DNA of 24,548 nt from Thermoplasmata archaeon (GCA_021792485.1 JAJYUO010000003.1:1-24548); one strand, 5' to 3'. Numbered from the stretch's first letter, positions 5,958 to 12,833 are shown. The notes: generated by a model from the letters alone, not told the origin. Made by a program: numbers and translations.

Positions 5958-7129
5958 TAGTTCACCCGCTCGAAGAGATGGACCACGCTGGTCGCTCCCG
6001 TGCCGCCGAGGTCGTGGGCGAGGCCGAGGGTCGCGCCCGAAACCTGCCGGTCCTTCGCCTCGCCGCGGAGCTGCCGGACGAGCTCGACCGCCTGGGCGAT
6101 CCCCACGGCGCCGAACGGCCGACCTTGGGACTTGAGCCCTCCCGAGGGGTTGACCGTGGGGCCCGCCCCGCCCTTCGCGAACCGGCCCGAGGCGAACTCG
6201 GGGCCCCCCTTTCCCTTCGGAACGAAGCCGAGATCCTCGAGGGAGATCAGCGCGGCGATCGAATAGGCGTCGTGGATCTCCGCGACCTGCACGTCGCTCG
6301 GAGCCCGGCGCGCTCGGCGAAAGGCGCGCTGCGCCGACTCGACAGTCGCGTCGATGGTCGTGATCTCCCGCCGGTGCTGCAACGCCATCGAGTCGGTGGC
6401 GACCTGGCTCGCGGCGATCCGGATCGGGGTATCGGTGTACTTGCGAGCGACGTCGAGCGGACCGAGGACGACGGCCGCGGCCCCGTCCGAGAGCGGAGCG
6501 CAGTCGAGCATGCCGAGCGGCTCGGCGACCGGTCCGGCGCCGAGGACCTGCGGGAGCGTGACCTTGTTGCGGTAGTGCGCGTTCGGGTTCCGACTACCCA
6601 TCTCATGGTCGTGGACGCTCACCTGAGCGAATTCCTCGCGCTTCGTGCCGAACTCGTGCATGTGCCGTCGCGCGACCAGGGCCCAGAGCGAGGGGAGGGT
6701 CGCACCGAAGACGACCTCCCATTCGTGATCCGCGGTCGCGCTGGCGATATCGCTGCCGCGCTCGTCGGTTACGTCCGTCATCTTCTCCGCCCCCCCGACG
6801 ACGACGATGTCGTAGAGCCCGCTCGCCACGGCGAGGTAGCCCTGGTGGAGCGCGAGCGCGCCCGAGGCCCCTCCCGCCTCGACCCGGACCGCCGGAAGGT
6901 GACGGCTGCCGAGGCCGGCGTAGTCCAGGATGAGGGGGGCGATCTGTTCCTGCTCGATGAGCGAGCCGGAGGCCATGTTGCCGAAGTAGACGGCGTCGAG
7001 CTGAGCGCTCGAGATCCGCGCGTCGACCATGGCGCCGAGACCGGCCTCGATGCCGATCTCGCGGAACGACCGATCCCAGAGTTCGCCGAACCGGGTCATG
7101 CCCGCGCCGAGGATCGCTACATCGCGCAT
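5957..7129 (-). CDS. Thiolase-family protein with substituted catalytic Cys and His
   Basis: A full-length 390-residue member of the archaeal/SCP2-type thiolases, in the usual place between HMG-CoA synthase and DUF35. Fold signatures are intact: VAILGAGMTRFGE (4-16), VVGGAEKMTDVT (110-121), EIHDAYSIAALISLEDLGF (284-302), VNPSGGLKSQG (326-336) and GLAHDLGGTGAT (369-380). However, the nucleophile motif, normally E-A-A-C-A-S-G, reads E-A-G-G-A-S-G, so residue 87 is Gly. The GHP motif reads GRP, so residue 337 is Arg where the proton-transfer His belongs. His286 of the HD motif is retained. No indel is needed to explain this; the codons are GGG and CGG in an undisturbed frame. By homology it would condense two acetyl-CoA to acetoacetyl-CoA. 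By active site it probably cannot, so it may be a scaffold or a thiolase-fold aldolase/lyase. The ATG directly abuts the HMG-CoA synthase stop. Confidence 0.9.
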   Translation of the reverse strand: MRDVAILGAGMTRFGELWDRSFREIGIEAGLGAMVDARISSAQLDAVYFGNMASGSLIEQEQIAPLILDYAGLGSRHLPAVRVEAGGASGALALHQGYLAVASGLYDIVVVGGAEKMTDVTDERGSDIASATADHEWEVVFGATLPSLWALVARRHMHEFGTKREEFAQVSVHDHEMGSRNPNAHYRNKVTLPQVLGAGPVAEPLGMLDCAPLSDGAAAVVLGPLDVARKYTDTPIRIAASQVATDSMALQHRREITTIDATVESAQRAFRRARRAPSDVQVAEIHDAYSIAALISLEDLGFVPKGKGGPEFASGRFAKGGAGPTVNPSGGLKSQGRPFGAVGIAQAVELVRQLRGEAKDRQVSGATLGLAHDLGGTGATSVVHLFERVN

Positions 7130-8182
7130 CTAGTTCTCCCCCATGTGGATCTTGCCGCGGAACTTGGCGTAGATCGAGTAGGGGATCTCCTGGCCGCGGT
7201 CGAGGAACTGCTGGACCGGGCGTCCGATGGTGCGGGGAAACGTGACGAGCTCGTCGGTGGTCACAAGATCGAAGGCGTCCGACCCCGCTCCCGAACCGTA
7301 GCCGACGACCAGGATCCGTTCGTTCGGGCCCGCGTGATCGAGCACGTTCGCGAGGCCGATCAGAGCCGCGCCGGAGTAGGTGTTACCGATGTACGGCGTC
7401 ACGAGACCGTAACGCATCTGGGCTTCGCTGAAGCCGAGGGTCTTGCCGACCCGTTGCGGGAACTTTCCGTTCGGCTGGTGAAATACGACGTGGGCGTAGC
7501 TCTTCGCCTCCGTTCCGGCGACTTCCATGATTTTCTGGGCACACTCGGTCACGTGGCGGAAGTAGGCGGGTTCTCCGGTGAAACGCCCCCCGTGGCTCGG
7601 GTAACGCTGGCCCTCGCGACGCCAGAAGTCCGGTGTATCCGTTGTATAGGAGAGGGTATGGTGGACCTGGGCGATCACGTGCTCCCGCCCGAGCACGAAG
7701 GCTGCTCCGCCCGCGCTCGCGCTGTACTCGAGCGCGTCGCCCGGCGCTCCCTGGCTCGTGTCCGAGCCGATGGCCACCCCGTATCGGATCATGCCGGCGC
7801 CGACCAGCCCGAGGCACGTCTGAATCGCCGCCGTTCCGGCCTTGCACGCGAACTCGAAGTCCGCTGCGGTGAGAAACGGAGTGGCTCCCACGGCTTGCGC
7901 CACCACCGTGGCGGTCGGCTTGACCGCGTACGGATGGGACTCCGAGCCCACATACAGGGCGCCGATCGTCTGAGGATCGATCCCGCCGCGCGCGAGCGCG
8001 AGCCGTAGCGCCTCCGTCGAGATCGTGATCGTGTCCTCATCGGGCGAGGGCACGCTCTTTCGCAGCACGTTGAGATTGTTGCCCATGCCGGCGCCGTCGA
8101 TCCCCCAGACCCGTCCGATCTCCGCCGGCGTGATGCGGTAGCGCGGCACGTAGGCCCCGTAGCTGACGATCCCTGCTTCCAT
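7130..8182 (-). CDS. hmgS: Hydroxymethylglutaryl-CoA synthase, archaeal type
   Basis: A 350-residue enzyme that condenses acetyl-CoA with acetoacetyl-CoA to give HMG-CoA, the committed entry to the mevalonate pathway for archaeal isoprenoid lipids. The length matches archaeal HMGS. The catalytic residues are present: Glu81 in GSESHPYAVKPTA, nucleophile Cys113 in DFEFACKAGTAAIQ, and His235 in VFHQPNGKFP. Further family blocks are GIVSYGAYVPRYRI at 4-17 and GNTYSGAALIGLANVLD. It follows the HTH gene by 21 nt with a strong GAGGAGGG Shine-Dalgarno and is directly followed by the thiolase-like gene (TAG then ATG). Because this enzyme looks fully competent, acetoacetyl-CoA must come either from the odd thiolase next door by an unusual mechanism or from another thiolase elsewhere in the genome. 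Confidence 0.96.
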   Translation of the reverse strand: MEAGIVSYGAYVPRYRITPAEIGRVWGIDGAGMGNNLNVLRKSVPSPDEDTITISTEALRLALARGGIDPQTIGALYVGSESHPYAVKPTATVVAQAVGATPFLTAADFEFACKAGTAAIQTCLGLVGAGMIRYGVAIGSDTSQGAPGDALEYSASAGGAAFVLGREHVIAQVHHTLSYTTDTPDFWRREGQRYPSHGGRFTGEPAYFRHVTECAQKIMEVAGTEAKSYAHVVFHQPNGKFPQRVGKTLGFSEAQMRYGLVTPYIGNTYSGAALIGLANVLDHAGPNERILVVGYGSGAGSDAFDLVTTDELVTFPRTIGRPVQQFLDRGQEIPYSIYAKFRGKIHMGEN

Positions 8183-8191
8183 CGTTGCGTT

Positions 8192-8199
8192 CCCTCCTC
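8192..8199 (-). promoter_or_regulatory. Shine-Dalgarno of HMG-CoA synthase gene
   Basis: Minus-strand GAGGAGGG lies 9 nt upstream of the ATG at 8182, within the 21-nt gap after the HTH gene. It supports a cotranscribed, separately initiated HMGS. Confidence 0.6.
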
Positions 8200-8203
8200 G
8201 GTT

Positions 8204-8881
8204 TCAGATCTCCTCCAGGCGCTCGGCCACCGTCGCCGGTGTCAGGGCCGTCGAAAGGAGAGGGATGTCCTCGACCTCGCTCAACCGGACGGCGAGCGGG
8301 TCGATGCGACCTGGACTCAGGAAGACGACCGCGGCGGGCTTGAGCGGGTGCGCTCGGATCGCGACCATCGGGCTGCGGCCGTAGCGGACGTTCGTGAAGA
8401 GCAACGCGCGCTGGGTCGTCCAACCGTAGAACTCGACGAAGCGAGAGGCGTCGATCGATAGGATGGCGCGGAGCGCGTCCAGCAGGGTGAAGCCGTGGAT
8501 GTCCCGATCGAGACCGACCGAGCCGACCGGCCTCGCGTGGATCGCCTCGGCCAAGTCGCGCAGTGGCACCGCCACTCGGAACTCTCGGATCGCCAGGATG
8601 CCGTCGGAGTGAGGACGGGCTCCGAGCCGTTGGACGACGCGACCGCCGTGCGTGCGGTCGACTGCGAGCAGCCCTTGAACGTACCGCCGGATGAACGCGG
8701 CACCGGGGCTCGCCCGTCGTTCGGATTCGTAGTCGCTGATCACGCTCGCCCCGGTCTCGAGCGTGCGGGCGAGGTCCAGCTGGGAGATCCCGAAGTCCTC
8801 GCGCCACTTGCGGAGCGTGCGGCCCGGGTGGGGGGAAAGGACGACCTCGCCGGCGATCTTCTCCTCGATCTCGGATTCCAC
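8204..8881 (-). CDS. HTH (Xre-type) transcriptional regulator of the HMG-CoA synthase cluster
   Basis: A 225-residue DNA-binding protein. A helix-turn-helix spans about 20-74: GRTLRKWREDFGISQLDLAR, then TGASVISDYESERRASPG, the classic Xre recognition-helix pattern. Residues 85-225 form a ligand-binding-like domain I cannot name, with no catalytic motif seen. Regulators of this kind are often encoded directly upstream of HMG-CoA synthase in euryarchaea, so control of mevalonate-pathway genes is a reasonable inference. Start: the GTG at 8881 lies 25 nt from the TATA box at 8903-8910, as expected for a leaderless first gene, and no better start exists downstream before the HTH. Confidence 0.87.
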   Translation of the reverse strand: MESEIEEKIAGEVVLSPHPGRTLRKWREDFGISQLDLARTLETGASVISDYESERRASPGAAFIRRYVQGLLAVDRTHGGRVVQRLGARPHSDGILAIREFRVAVPLRDLAEAIHARPVGSVGLDRDIHGFTLLDALRAILSIDASRFVEFYGWTTQRALLFTNVRYGRSPMVAIRAHPLKPAAVVFLSPGRIDPLAVRLSEVEDIPLLSTALTPATVAERLEEI

Positions 8882-8902
8882 GGCCCCGCGAGAAAAGTCA
8901 CC

Positions 8903-8910
8903 CTATAAAT
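8903..8910 (-). promoter_or_regulatory. TATA box for the HTH-HMGS-thiolase-DUF35 cluster
   Basis: Minus-strand ATTTATAG is centred 25 nt upstream of the GTG at 8881, the spacing of a leaderless archaeal transcript. It lies in an AT-rich island between the HTH gene and the 3' end of tRNA-Ala. Confidence 0.65.
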
Positions 8911-8966
8911 CATAGCGCCTGGTGTCGATACAGGCTGTCGACAGTTGACGTAGGACGGCGAGGGAG

Positions 8967-9069
8967 TGGACCGGGCGAGACTTTCCGGGAACGTCCCGCG
9001 GATCGTTCCCCTTTGAACTCGCGACCTCTACCTTGCCAAGGTAGCGATCTTCCGCTGATCTACCGGCCC
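8967..9069 (-). tRNA. tRNA-Ala (anticodon GGC) with T-loop insertion
   Basis: Minus strand, 5' end at 9069. Acceptor GGGCCGG (9069-9063) pairs with CCGGTCC (8974-8968) and contains the G3-U70 wobble that defines alanine tRNAs; discriminator A8967; no CCA. D arm GATC/GATC (9060-9057, 9049-9046). Anticodon stem CTACC/GGTAG with loop TTGGCAA, so the anticodon is GGC. T stem GCGAG/CTCGC (9022-9018, 8979-8975). The T loop begins TTCAAA, is interrupted by 31 nt (9011-8981) and is completed by T8980. Without the insertion the tRNA is 72 nt with a 7-nt T loop. Confidence 0.93.
8981..9011 (-). other. Candidate T-loop intron of tRNA-Ala (between positions 59 and 60)
   Basis: It has the same architecture as in tRNA-Arg: a G, a perfect 7-bp hairpin (GGGAACG at 9010-9004 with CGTTCCC at 8993-8987, 10-nt loop), then GGAAAG. 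TTC of the T loop can pair with GAA (8985-8983), leaving an AGT 3' bulge and an AAAG 5' bulge. Hairpin sequence differs completely from the tRNA-Arg insertion while the flanks are shared, as expected for two introns cut by the same endonuclease. Confidence 0.75.
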
Positions 9070-9096
9070 AACCCTCGGGCGCCACGCGAACCCGAG

Positions 9097-9103
9097 GATA
9101 AAC
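9097..9103 (-). promoter_or_regulatory. TATA-like box, probably for tRNA-Ala
   Basis: Minus-strand GTTTATC is centred about 31 nt upstream of the tRNA-Ala 5' end. On the plus strand it is only 18 nt before the ATG at 9118, too close for a leaderless start there, so the tRNA is the better client. Confidence 0.4.
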
Positions 9104-9117
9104 GCTTCGCGTCCGAG

Positions 9118-9543
9118 ATGACGGACCGAACCTTCGGCACGGGGCTTCTCGGCAAGCTTATGCGCGGGGCGCCCCATCCGGCGCCGATGGGAGACGACCC
9201 GCCGGCCGAGCCGATCGACCTATTGGTGCGGAGCACGAGGGACTTGCTGCGCCCCGAAGAGCTCGTGCGCGAGGCGACGCGGGACATCGTCAAGGACGAG
9301 ATCCGCCGGCACATCGAGAAGAAACTCCGGGACGACCCCAAGCTCTCCGAAGAGCTGCGCGACGCGATCCGTCAGCTGTTGGAAGCGCGCGCACGCGAGT
9401 ACGCCGCGCTGCTGCGGGTCGGAACGCTCTCGGCCCGGCTCGGGGTGTCGACTCTTCCCGAGGACGTGCGACGGATGATCTCCCAGCAGGTCGTCAGCCT
9501 CGTGAGCAGCGAGCTCGGCCAGATCGCCGAGAAGGCGCTCTAG
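9118..9543 (+). CDS. Small helical protein of unknown function
   Basis: A 141-residue protein I do not recognise. After a Gly/Pro-rich N-terminus (GTGLLGKLMRGAPHPAPMGD) it is almost entirely charged amphipathic helix: LVREATRDIVKDEIRRHIEK, then DPKLSEELRDAIRQLLEA, then SARLGVSTLPEDVRRMISQQ, ending in a short hydrophobic-heptad helix. There is no signal peptide, transmembrane segment, cysteine or obvious active site; it looks like an oligomerising or binding protein. The frame is open back to 9013, but that part lies inside tRNA-Ala, so I chose the ATG at 9118. ATG codons at 9160 and 9187 are alternatives. It ends in a CTAG that is shared with the stop of the convergent aminotransferase gene. 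Codon use (strong G/C third position) matches its neighbours, supporting a real gene. Confidence 0.65.
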   Translation: MTDRTFGTGLLGKLMRGAPHPAPMGDDPPAEPIDLLVRSTRDLLRPEELVREATRDIVKDEIRRHIEKKLRDDPKLSEELRDAIRQLLEARAREYAALLRVGTLSARLGVSTLPEDVRRMISQQVVSLVSSELGQIAEKAL

Positions 9544-10808
9544 AGCTCTTTCGAGCGGGGCCCGAGTCGGGCCGGCGCCGGCCCGGGGGAGCCGTTCGGG
9601 ACCTTCTCCACGAGCTCGCGCAGCCCCCGCACGAGGGCCCTGGCGTCGGCCACATCGTTGTACAGGTAGAACGACGCCCGCACGCTACCGGCGATCCCGC
9701 GACGGTCGTACCACGAGTGGACGCAGTGCATGCCGGATCGGACAAGGACGCGGTGGCCCGCGTCGAGGAACAGCGCGACGTCGTGCGGATCGATGCCGTC
9801 GACCGTGAAGCCGAAGATGCTCGGACGGTCCGCCACCCCCGGCGGGCCGAGCACGTGGATCCTCCGCTCGTCGGAGAGCGCCTCCGTCACAAACCGGTTG
9901 AGCTCGCGCTGCCCGCGTTCGACCTCGGGGAGGCCCCGACGGGCGAGATACTCGATCCCCGCGCGCGCGCCCAGGATCCCGGCGTAGTTCTGGAGGCCGG
10001 CCTCGAACCGATACGGAGGGGGGCGGAGGTCGTGCGCGTCCAGGCGGCTCCAGGCGACGGTCTCTCCGCCGAGCACGAGGGGGCGAAGCTCGTTCAGTCG
10101 TTCGCGTCGGCCGAGGAGCATGCCCGTGCCGGTCGGGCCGAGCATCTTGTGCCCGCTGAACGCGTAGAAGTCGGCGCCGACCCGGTCGAACTCGATCGCT
10201 CGGTGCGGTGCCGATTGTGCCCCATCGAACAGGCATAGCGCATGATGGTCGTGCGCCCGCTCGACGATCTCGCGGATCGGGAGGCTCCGCCCATCCAGGT
10301 TCGACGTGTGGAACATGCTCACCAACCGGATCCCGTGGGCGAGGCGTTCCTCCAGCTGTTCGGACGGGAAGCTCCCGTCCGACGGTAGGTCGAGCGCATC
10401 GATCCGGATGCCCCGCTCGGCGGCGAGGCGTTGCCAGACGATGAGGTTCGAGTTGTGCTCCTGCCCGGTGATCAGGACCCGATCACCGGGCTCCCAGGAG
10501 ATCCCCTGGGCGACGAGGTTGATTCCTTCCGTGGCGTTGCGCAGGAAGACGAGTCCGGTCGGGTCCGCGGCTCCGGCGAACCGGGCGATCGCCGCGCGCG
10601 CCTCCTCGTATCCGCGGCCGGCGGCCTCCGACCATCGATGAGAGCTGCGCCCGGCGCACGCGGGATATTCCGTATAATACTCCTCCATCGCGTCCAAGGT
10701 CGCCTGCGGTACGAGGGAGATGCACGCCGAGTCGAGGTAGCTCGGCGGCCGCTCTCTTCCGCGTCGCCGGAGCGCCGGGAAATCTCGGCGAAGACGGGCG
10801 AGGTTCAT
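9540..10808 (-). CDS. Class V aminotransferase, SufS/CsdA-type cysteine desulfurase-like
   Basis: A 422-residue PLP enzyme of the group II cysteine desulfurase family, which moves sulfur from cysteine to an enzyme persulfide. Evidence: LDSACISLVPQATLDAMEEY near the N-terminus; LRNATEGINLVAQ (89-101); His119 in QEHNSN stacking on PLP; D195-Q198 in FDGAQSAPH; the PLP lysine K221 in AFSGHKMLGPTGTGMLLG; and the catalytic cysteine C362 in RSGMHCVHSW. The residue pattern supports desulfurase over other class V members, although the C-terminal 35 residues are low-complexity. No SufBCD or IscU gene is next to it. It is instead coupled by an ATGA overlap to an M20 amidohydrolase, so it might act on a released amino acid (Cys or selenocysteine lyase-type reaction). 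The stop codon overlaps the stop of the convergent small gene by 4 nt. Confidence 0.85.
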   Translation of the reverse strand: MNLARLRRDFPALRRRGRERPPSYLDSACISLVPQATLDAMEEYYTEYPACAGRSSHRWSEAAGRGYEEARAAIARFAGAADPTGLVFLRNATEGINLVAQGISWEPGDRVLITGQEHNSNLIVWQRLAAERGIRIDALDLPSDGSFPSEQLEERLAHGIRLVSMFHTSNLDGRSLPIREIVERAHDHHALCLFDGAQSAPHRAIEFDRVGADFYAFSGHKMLGPTGTGMLLGRRERLNELRPLVLGGETVAWSRLDAHDLRPPPYRFEAGLQNYAGILGARAGIEYLARRGLPEVERGQRELNRFVTEALSDERRIHVLGPPGVADRPSIFGFTVDGIDPHDVALFLDAGHRVLVRSGMHCVHSWYDRRGIAGSVRASFYLYNDVADARALVRGLRELVEKVPNGSPGPAPARLGPRSKEL

Positions 10809-12001
10809 GCTCTCGACCGTTGCAGCGTGTCGGTCGCAGCGACGAGCGCTGCTGCGCCGACCTCGAGCGACTCCTCGGGCGGGGCAAACGTCGCGCTGTG
10901 CAGGGAGGCGGCTCGCCCCGGCGTCGCCGCCCCGAGCCGCAAGAACGTGCCCGGGACGCGTTCGAGGTACCGCGCGAAATCCTCCGCGCCCATCACCGGG
11001 AACTCGAGCTCGCGCACCCGGGCTCCTCCCAGAGCCGAGCGGAGCCCCTGTTCGATCCGGAACGTCTCCTTAGGCGGGTTCCATAGCGCGGGGTATCCCC
11101 GTTCGTAATCGACGGAAGCCCGCGCGCCGAGGCTCTGGGCGATCGCGCGGACACGGCGGCGGAGCGCGCGCTCCATCAACTCGCGGGTCGAGGGGCGGAA
11201 GGTGCGCACCGTTCCCTCCAGGACGACCTCATCCGGAAGGATATTGTGCCGAGTACCGCCGTGGATCGATCCGACGCTCACCACGACCGGATCGACCGGA
11301 TTCCGGACGCGGCTGACGAGAGCCTGGAGACCGACGACGATCTCGGCTGCGATCAGGATCGCGTCCGGTCCCTGGTGGGGGGAAGAGGCGTGACCCCCAT
11401 GGCCATGGACGACGATCTTCAGCGTGTCCGCGGCGGCCATGCACGGGCCGGCCTTGAGGCCGACCACGCCGGCCGGGACCGCAGGGTCGACGTGCTGCCC
11501 CACGACGAAATCGACCTTCGGGTCTCGAAAGCACCCCCGTCGCAGGAACGGGAGAGCTCCCCCTTCGCATCCGTCTTCCTCGGCGGGCTGGAAGATCAAC
11601 TTCACCGGGCCCGCGATAGAGCGTCCTCGCTCGGCGAGGATGGCTCCCGCCCCGAGCAGCGCGGCCATGTGTACATCGTGGCCGCAGGCGTGCATCGCCC
11701 CATCGATCCGGGAGCTAAAGGGAAGGCCCGTCGCCTCCGTAACCGGCAGCGCGTCCATATCCGCCCTAAGGGCAACGACCGGGCCGGGCCGCCCTTCCCC
11801 CAATAGGCCCAGGACCCCATAGAACCCGGAGCACGTCCGGTAGGGGATTCCGAGCTCGTCGAGCGCGGACGTGATCTTCTCGCGCGTCGTCCGTTCCCGG
11901 TGCGAGAGTTCGGGCTCACGATGGATCGCCTCGCGCCAGATCTGCATGCGGGGCAAAAGGCGCCGCGCGGCCGTCAGCGGAGGCTCGCGCCGGGCCGGCA
12001 T
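10805..12001 (-). CDS. M20 family metallo-amidohydrolase/aminoacylase
   Basis: A 398-residue dinuclear zinc hydrolase of the M20D type (IAA-amino acid hydrolase, hippuricase or N-acyl-amino acid carboxypeptidase group). Metal-ligand motifs: MHACGHDVHMAALLG (C106, H108), FQPAEEDGCEGG (E141-E142) and VGQHVDP (H170). The dimerisation-lid motif HGHGGHASSPHQGPDA carries H204, and the C-terminus has GAEDFARYLERVPG and LHSATFAPPEESL. The substrate is probably an N-acylated amino acid or short peptide and cannot be narrowed further. I chose the ATG at 12001 because a TATA box lies 25 nt upstream and it precedes the conserved WREAIHREPELSHRE region by about 20 residues. Upstream open frame runs into trpA and is shadow. 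It has its own promoter just downstream of trpA and overlaps the aminotransferase gene by ATGA. Confidence 0.9.
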   Translation of the reverse strand: MPARREPPLTAARRLLPRMQIWREAIHREPELSHRERTTREKITSALDELGIPYRTCSGFYGVLGLLGEGRPGPVVALRADMDALPVTEATGLPFSSRIDGAMHACGHDVHMAALLGAGAILAERGRSIAGPVKLIFQPAEEDGCEGGALPFLRRGCFRDPKVDFVVGQHVDPAVPAGVVGLKAGPCMAAADTLKIVVHGHGGHASSPHQGPDAILIAAEIVVGLQALVSRVRNPVDPVVVSVGSIHGGTRHNILPDEVVLEGTVRTFRPSTRELMERALRRRVRAIAQSLGARASVDYERGYPALWNPPKETFRIEQGLRSALGGARVRELEFPVMGAEDFARYLERVPGTFLRLGAATPGRAASLHSATFAPPEESLEVGAAALVAATDTLQRSRA

Positions 12002-12022
12002 CTCGCGTGCGAGACCGCGCGT

Positions 12023-12030
12023 TGATATAA
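12023..12030 (-). promoter_or_regulatory. TATA box for the M20-aminotransferase unit
   Basis: Minus-strand TTATATCA is centred 25 nt before the ATG at 12001, in the 43-nt gap after trpA. It indicates a separate, leaderless transcript and marks the end of the aro-trp superoperon. Confidence 0.65.
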
Positions 12031-12044
12031 CGGGCCTCGCCTCG

Positions 12045-12833
12045 TTAGATTCCGCCGGCGCGCACCGCCGAAGCGATGGGCCGGAGCACGCGCGCGACGG
12101 TCGGCGTCGACGGGTTCCGGGCGAGCGCGGACTCAAGCGCGCTCGCGACGATGACGCCGTCCGCCCCGCTGCCCATCGCGCGGAGGGCCGTAGCGCGGTC
12201 CCGGATCCCGAACCCCACGAACACGGGGAGGTCGGGAGCCGCGGCGTGGGCGGATCGCACCAACGGAGCAAGGTCCTCCGGACGCGAGATCGCCCCGCGG
12301 CCCGTCGTGCCGTAGCGGGAGACGAGATACAGGAATCCTCGGCTCGCACGGGCGAGCGCCGCGATCCGGGCGAGACGGGAGCCCGGCGCGGCGAGGAGGA
12401 TGAGATCGAGACCGTTACATCGCGCGGTGCGCCGCCACGGTCCTGCCTCCTCGAGCGAGAGGTCCGGCACGATCACCCCTCCCGCTCCCGCGTCGCGCAG
12501 GTCCGCGAACGAACGAGCGAGTCCGCGGGTCCACAGGGGGTTCGCGTAGCTCATCACGATCGTCGGAAGGATCGGCGACGTTTCTCGGATCGCGGACCGC
12601 AGGTCGTTCCAGTGCGTCCCATGGCGCAATGCGCGGTCCGCGGCCTCCTGCAAGATCGGGCCGTCGGCGATCGGGTCCGAGAACGGAAACCCCAGCTCCA
12701 GGTGGGTGGCGCCCGAGTCGCGGGCCGCCTGCGTGAGGGTCGCATACCGGCCGTTCCGAACGCGATCGACCATGTAGTAGGCGACGACCGCGCGCCGCCG
12801 GCTGCGAAGGGCGGGATCAGTCTCCGAGCGCAC
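12045..12833 (-). CDS. trpA: Tryptophan synthase alpha subunit
   Basis: A 262-residue TIM-barrel enzyme that cleaves indole-3-glycerol phosphate to indole and glyceraldehyde 3-phosphate and channels indole to TrpB. Catalytic Glu46 and Asp57 sit in HLELGFPFSDPIADGP (44-59). YLVSRYGTTGRG (the mobile loop 6 region), VGFGI and GADGVIVASALE (phosphate-binding end) follow. The start is GTG at 12833, inside the end of trpB (17-nt overlap), and gives a slightly short but complete N-terminus ahead of the first barrel strand (AVVAYYMVDR, unlike the usual PYxTAGDP). It is the last gene of the 13-gene superoperon. Confidence 0.95.
   Translation of the reverse strand: MRSETDPALRSRRRAVVAYYMVDRVRNGRYATLTQAARDSGATHLELGFPFSDPIADGPILQEAADRALRHGTHWNDLRSAIRETSPILPTIVMSYANPLWTRGLARSFADLRDAGAGGVIVPDLSLEEAGPWRRTARCNGLDLILLAAPGSRLARIAALARASRGFLYLVSRYGTTGRGAISRPEDLAPLVRSAHAAAPDLPVFVGFGIRDRATALRAMGSGADGVIVASALESALARNPSTPTVARVLRPIASAVRAGGI

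Noticed and set aside
6855..6885. Possible sequencing error or compensating frameshifts creating Gly87 in the thiolase
   Set aside because: The reading frame and conserved residues on both sides are intact without any indel, and a second, independent active-site change (Arg337) is present about 750 bases away.
5978..8008. 676-codon open frame on the plus strand opposite thiolase and HMG-CoA synthase
   Set aside because: It is the antisense shadow of two genes with clear conserved motifs. Long antisense frames are expected at this G/C-rich third position, and its protein is low-complexity, rich in Arg, Asp and Glu with no domain.
9013..9117. N-terminal extension of the small helical protein frame into the tRNA-Ala gene
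   Set aside because: It would encode protein across the mature tRNA; the ATG at 9118 is the first start after the tRNA.
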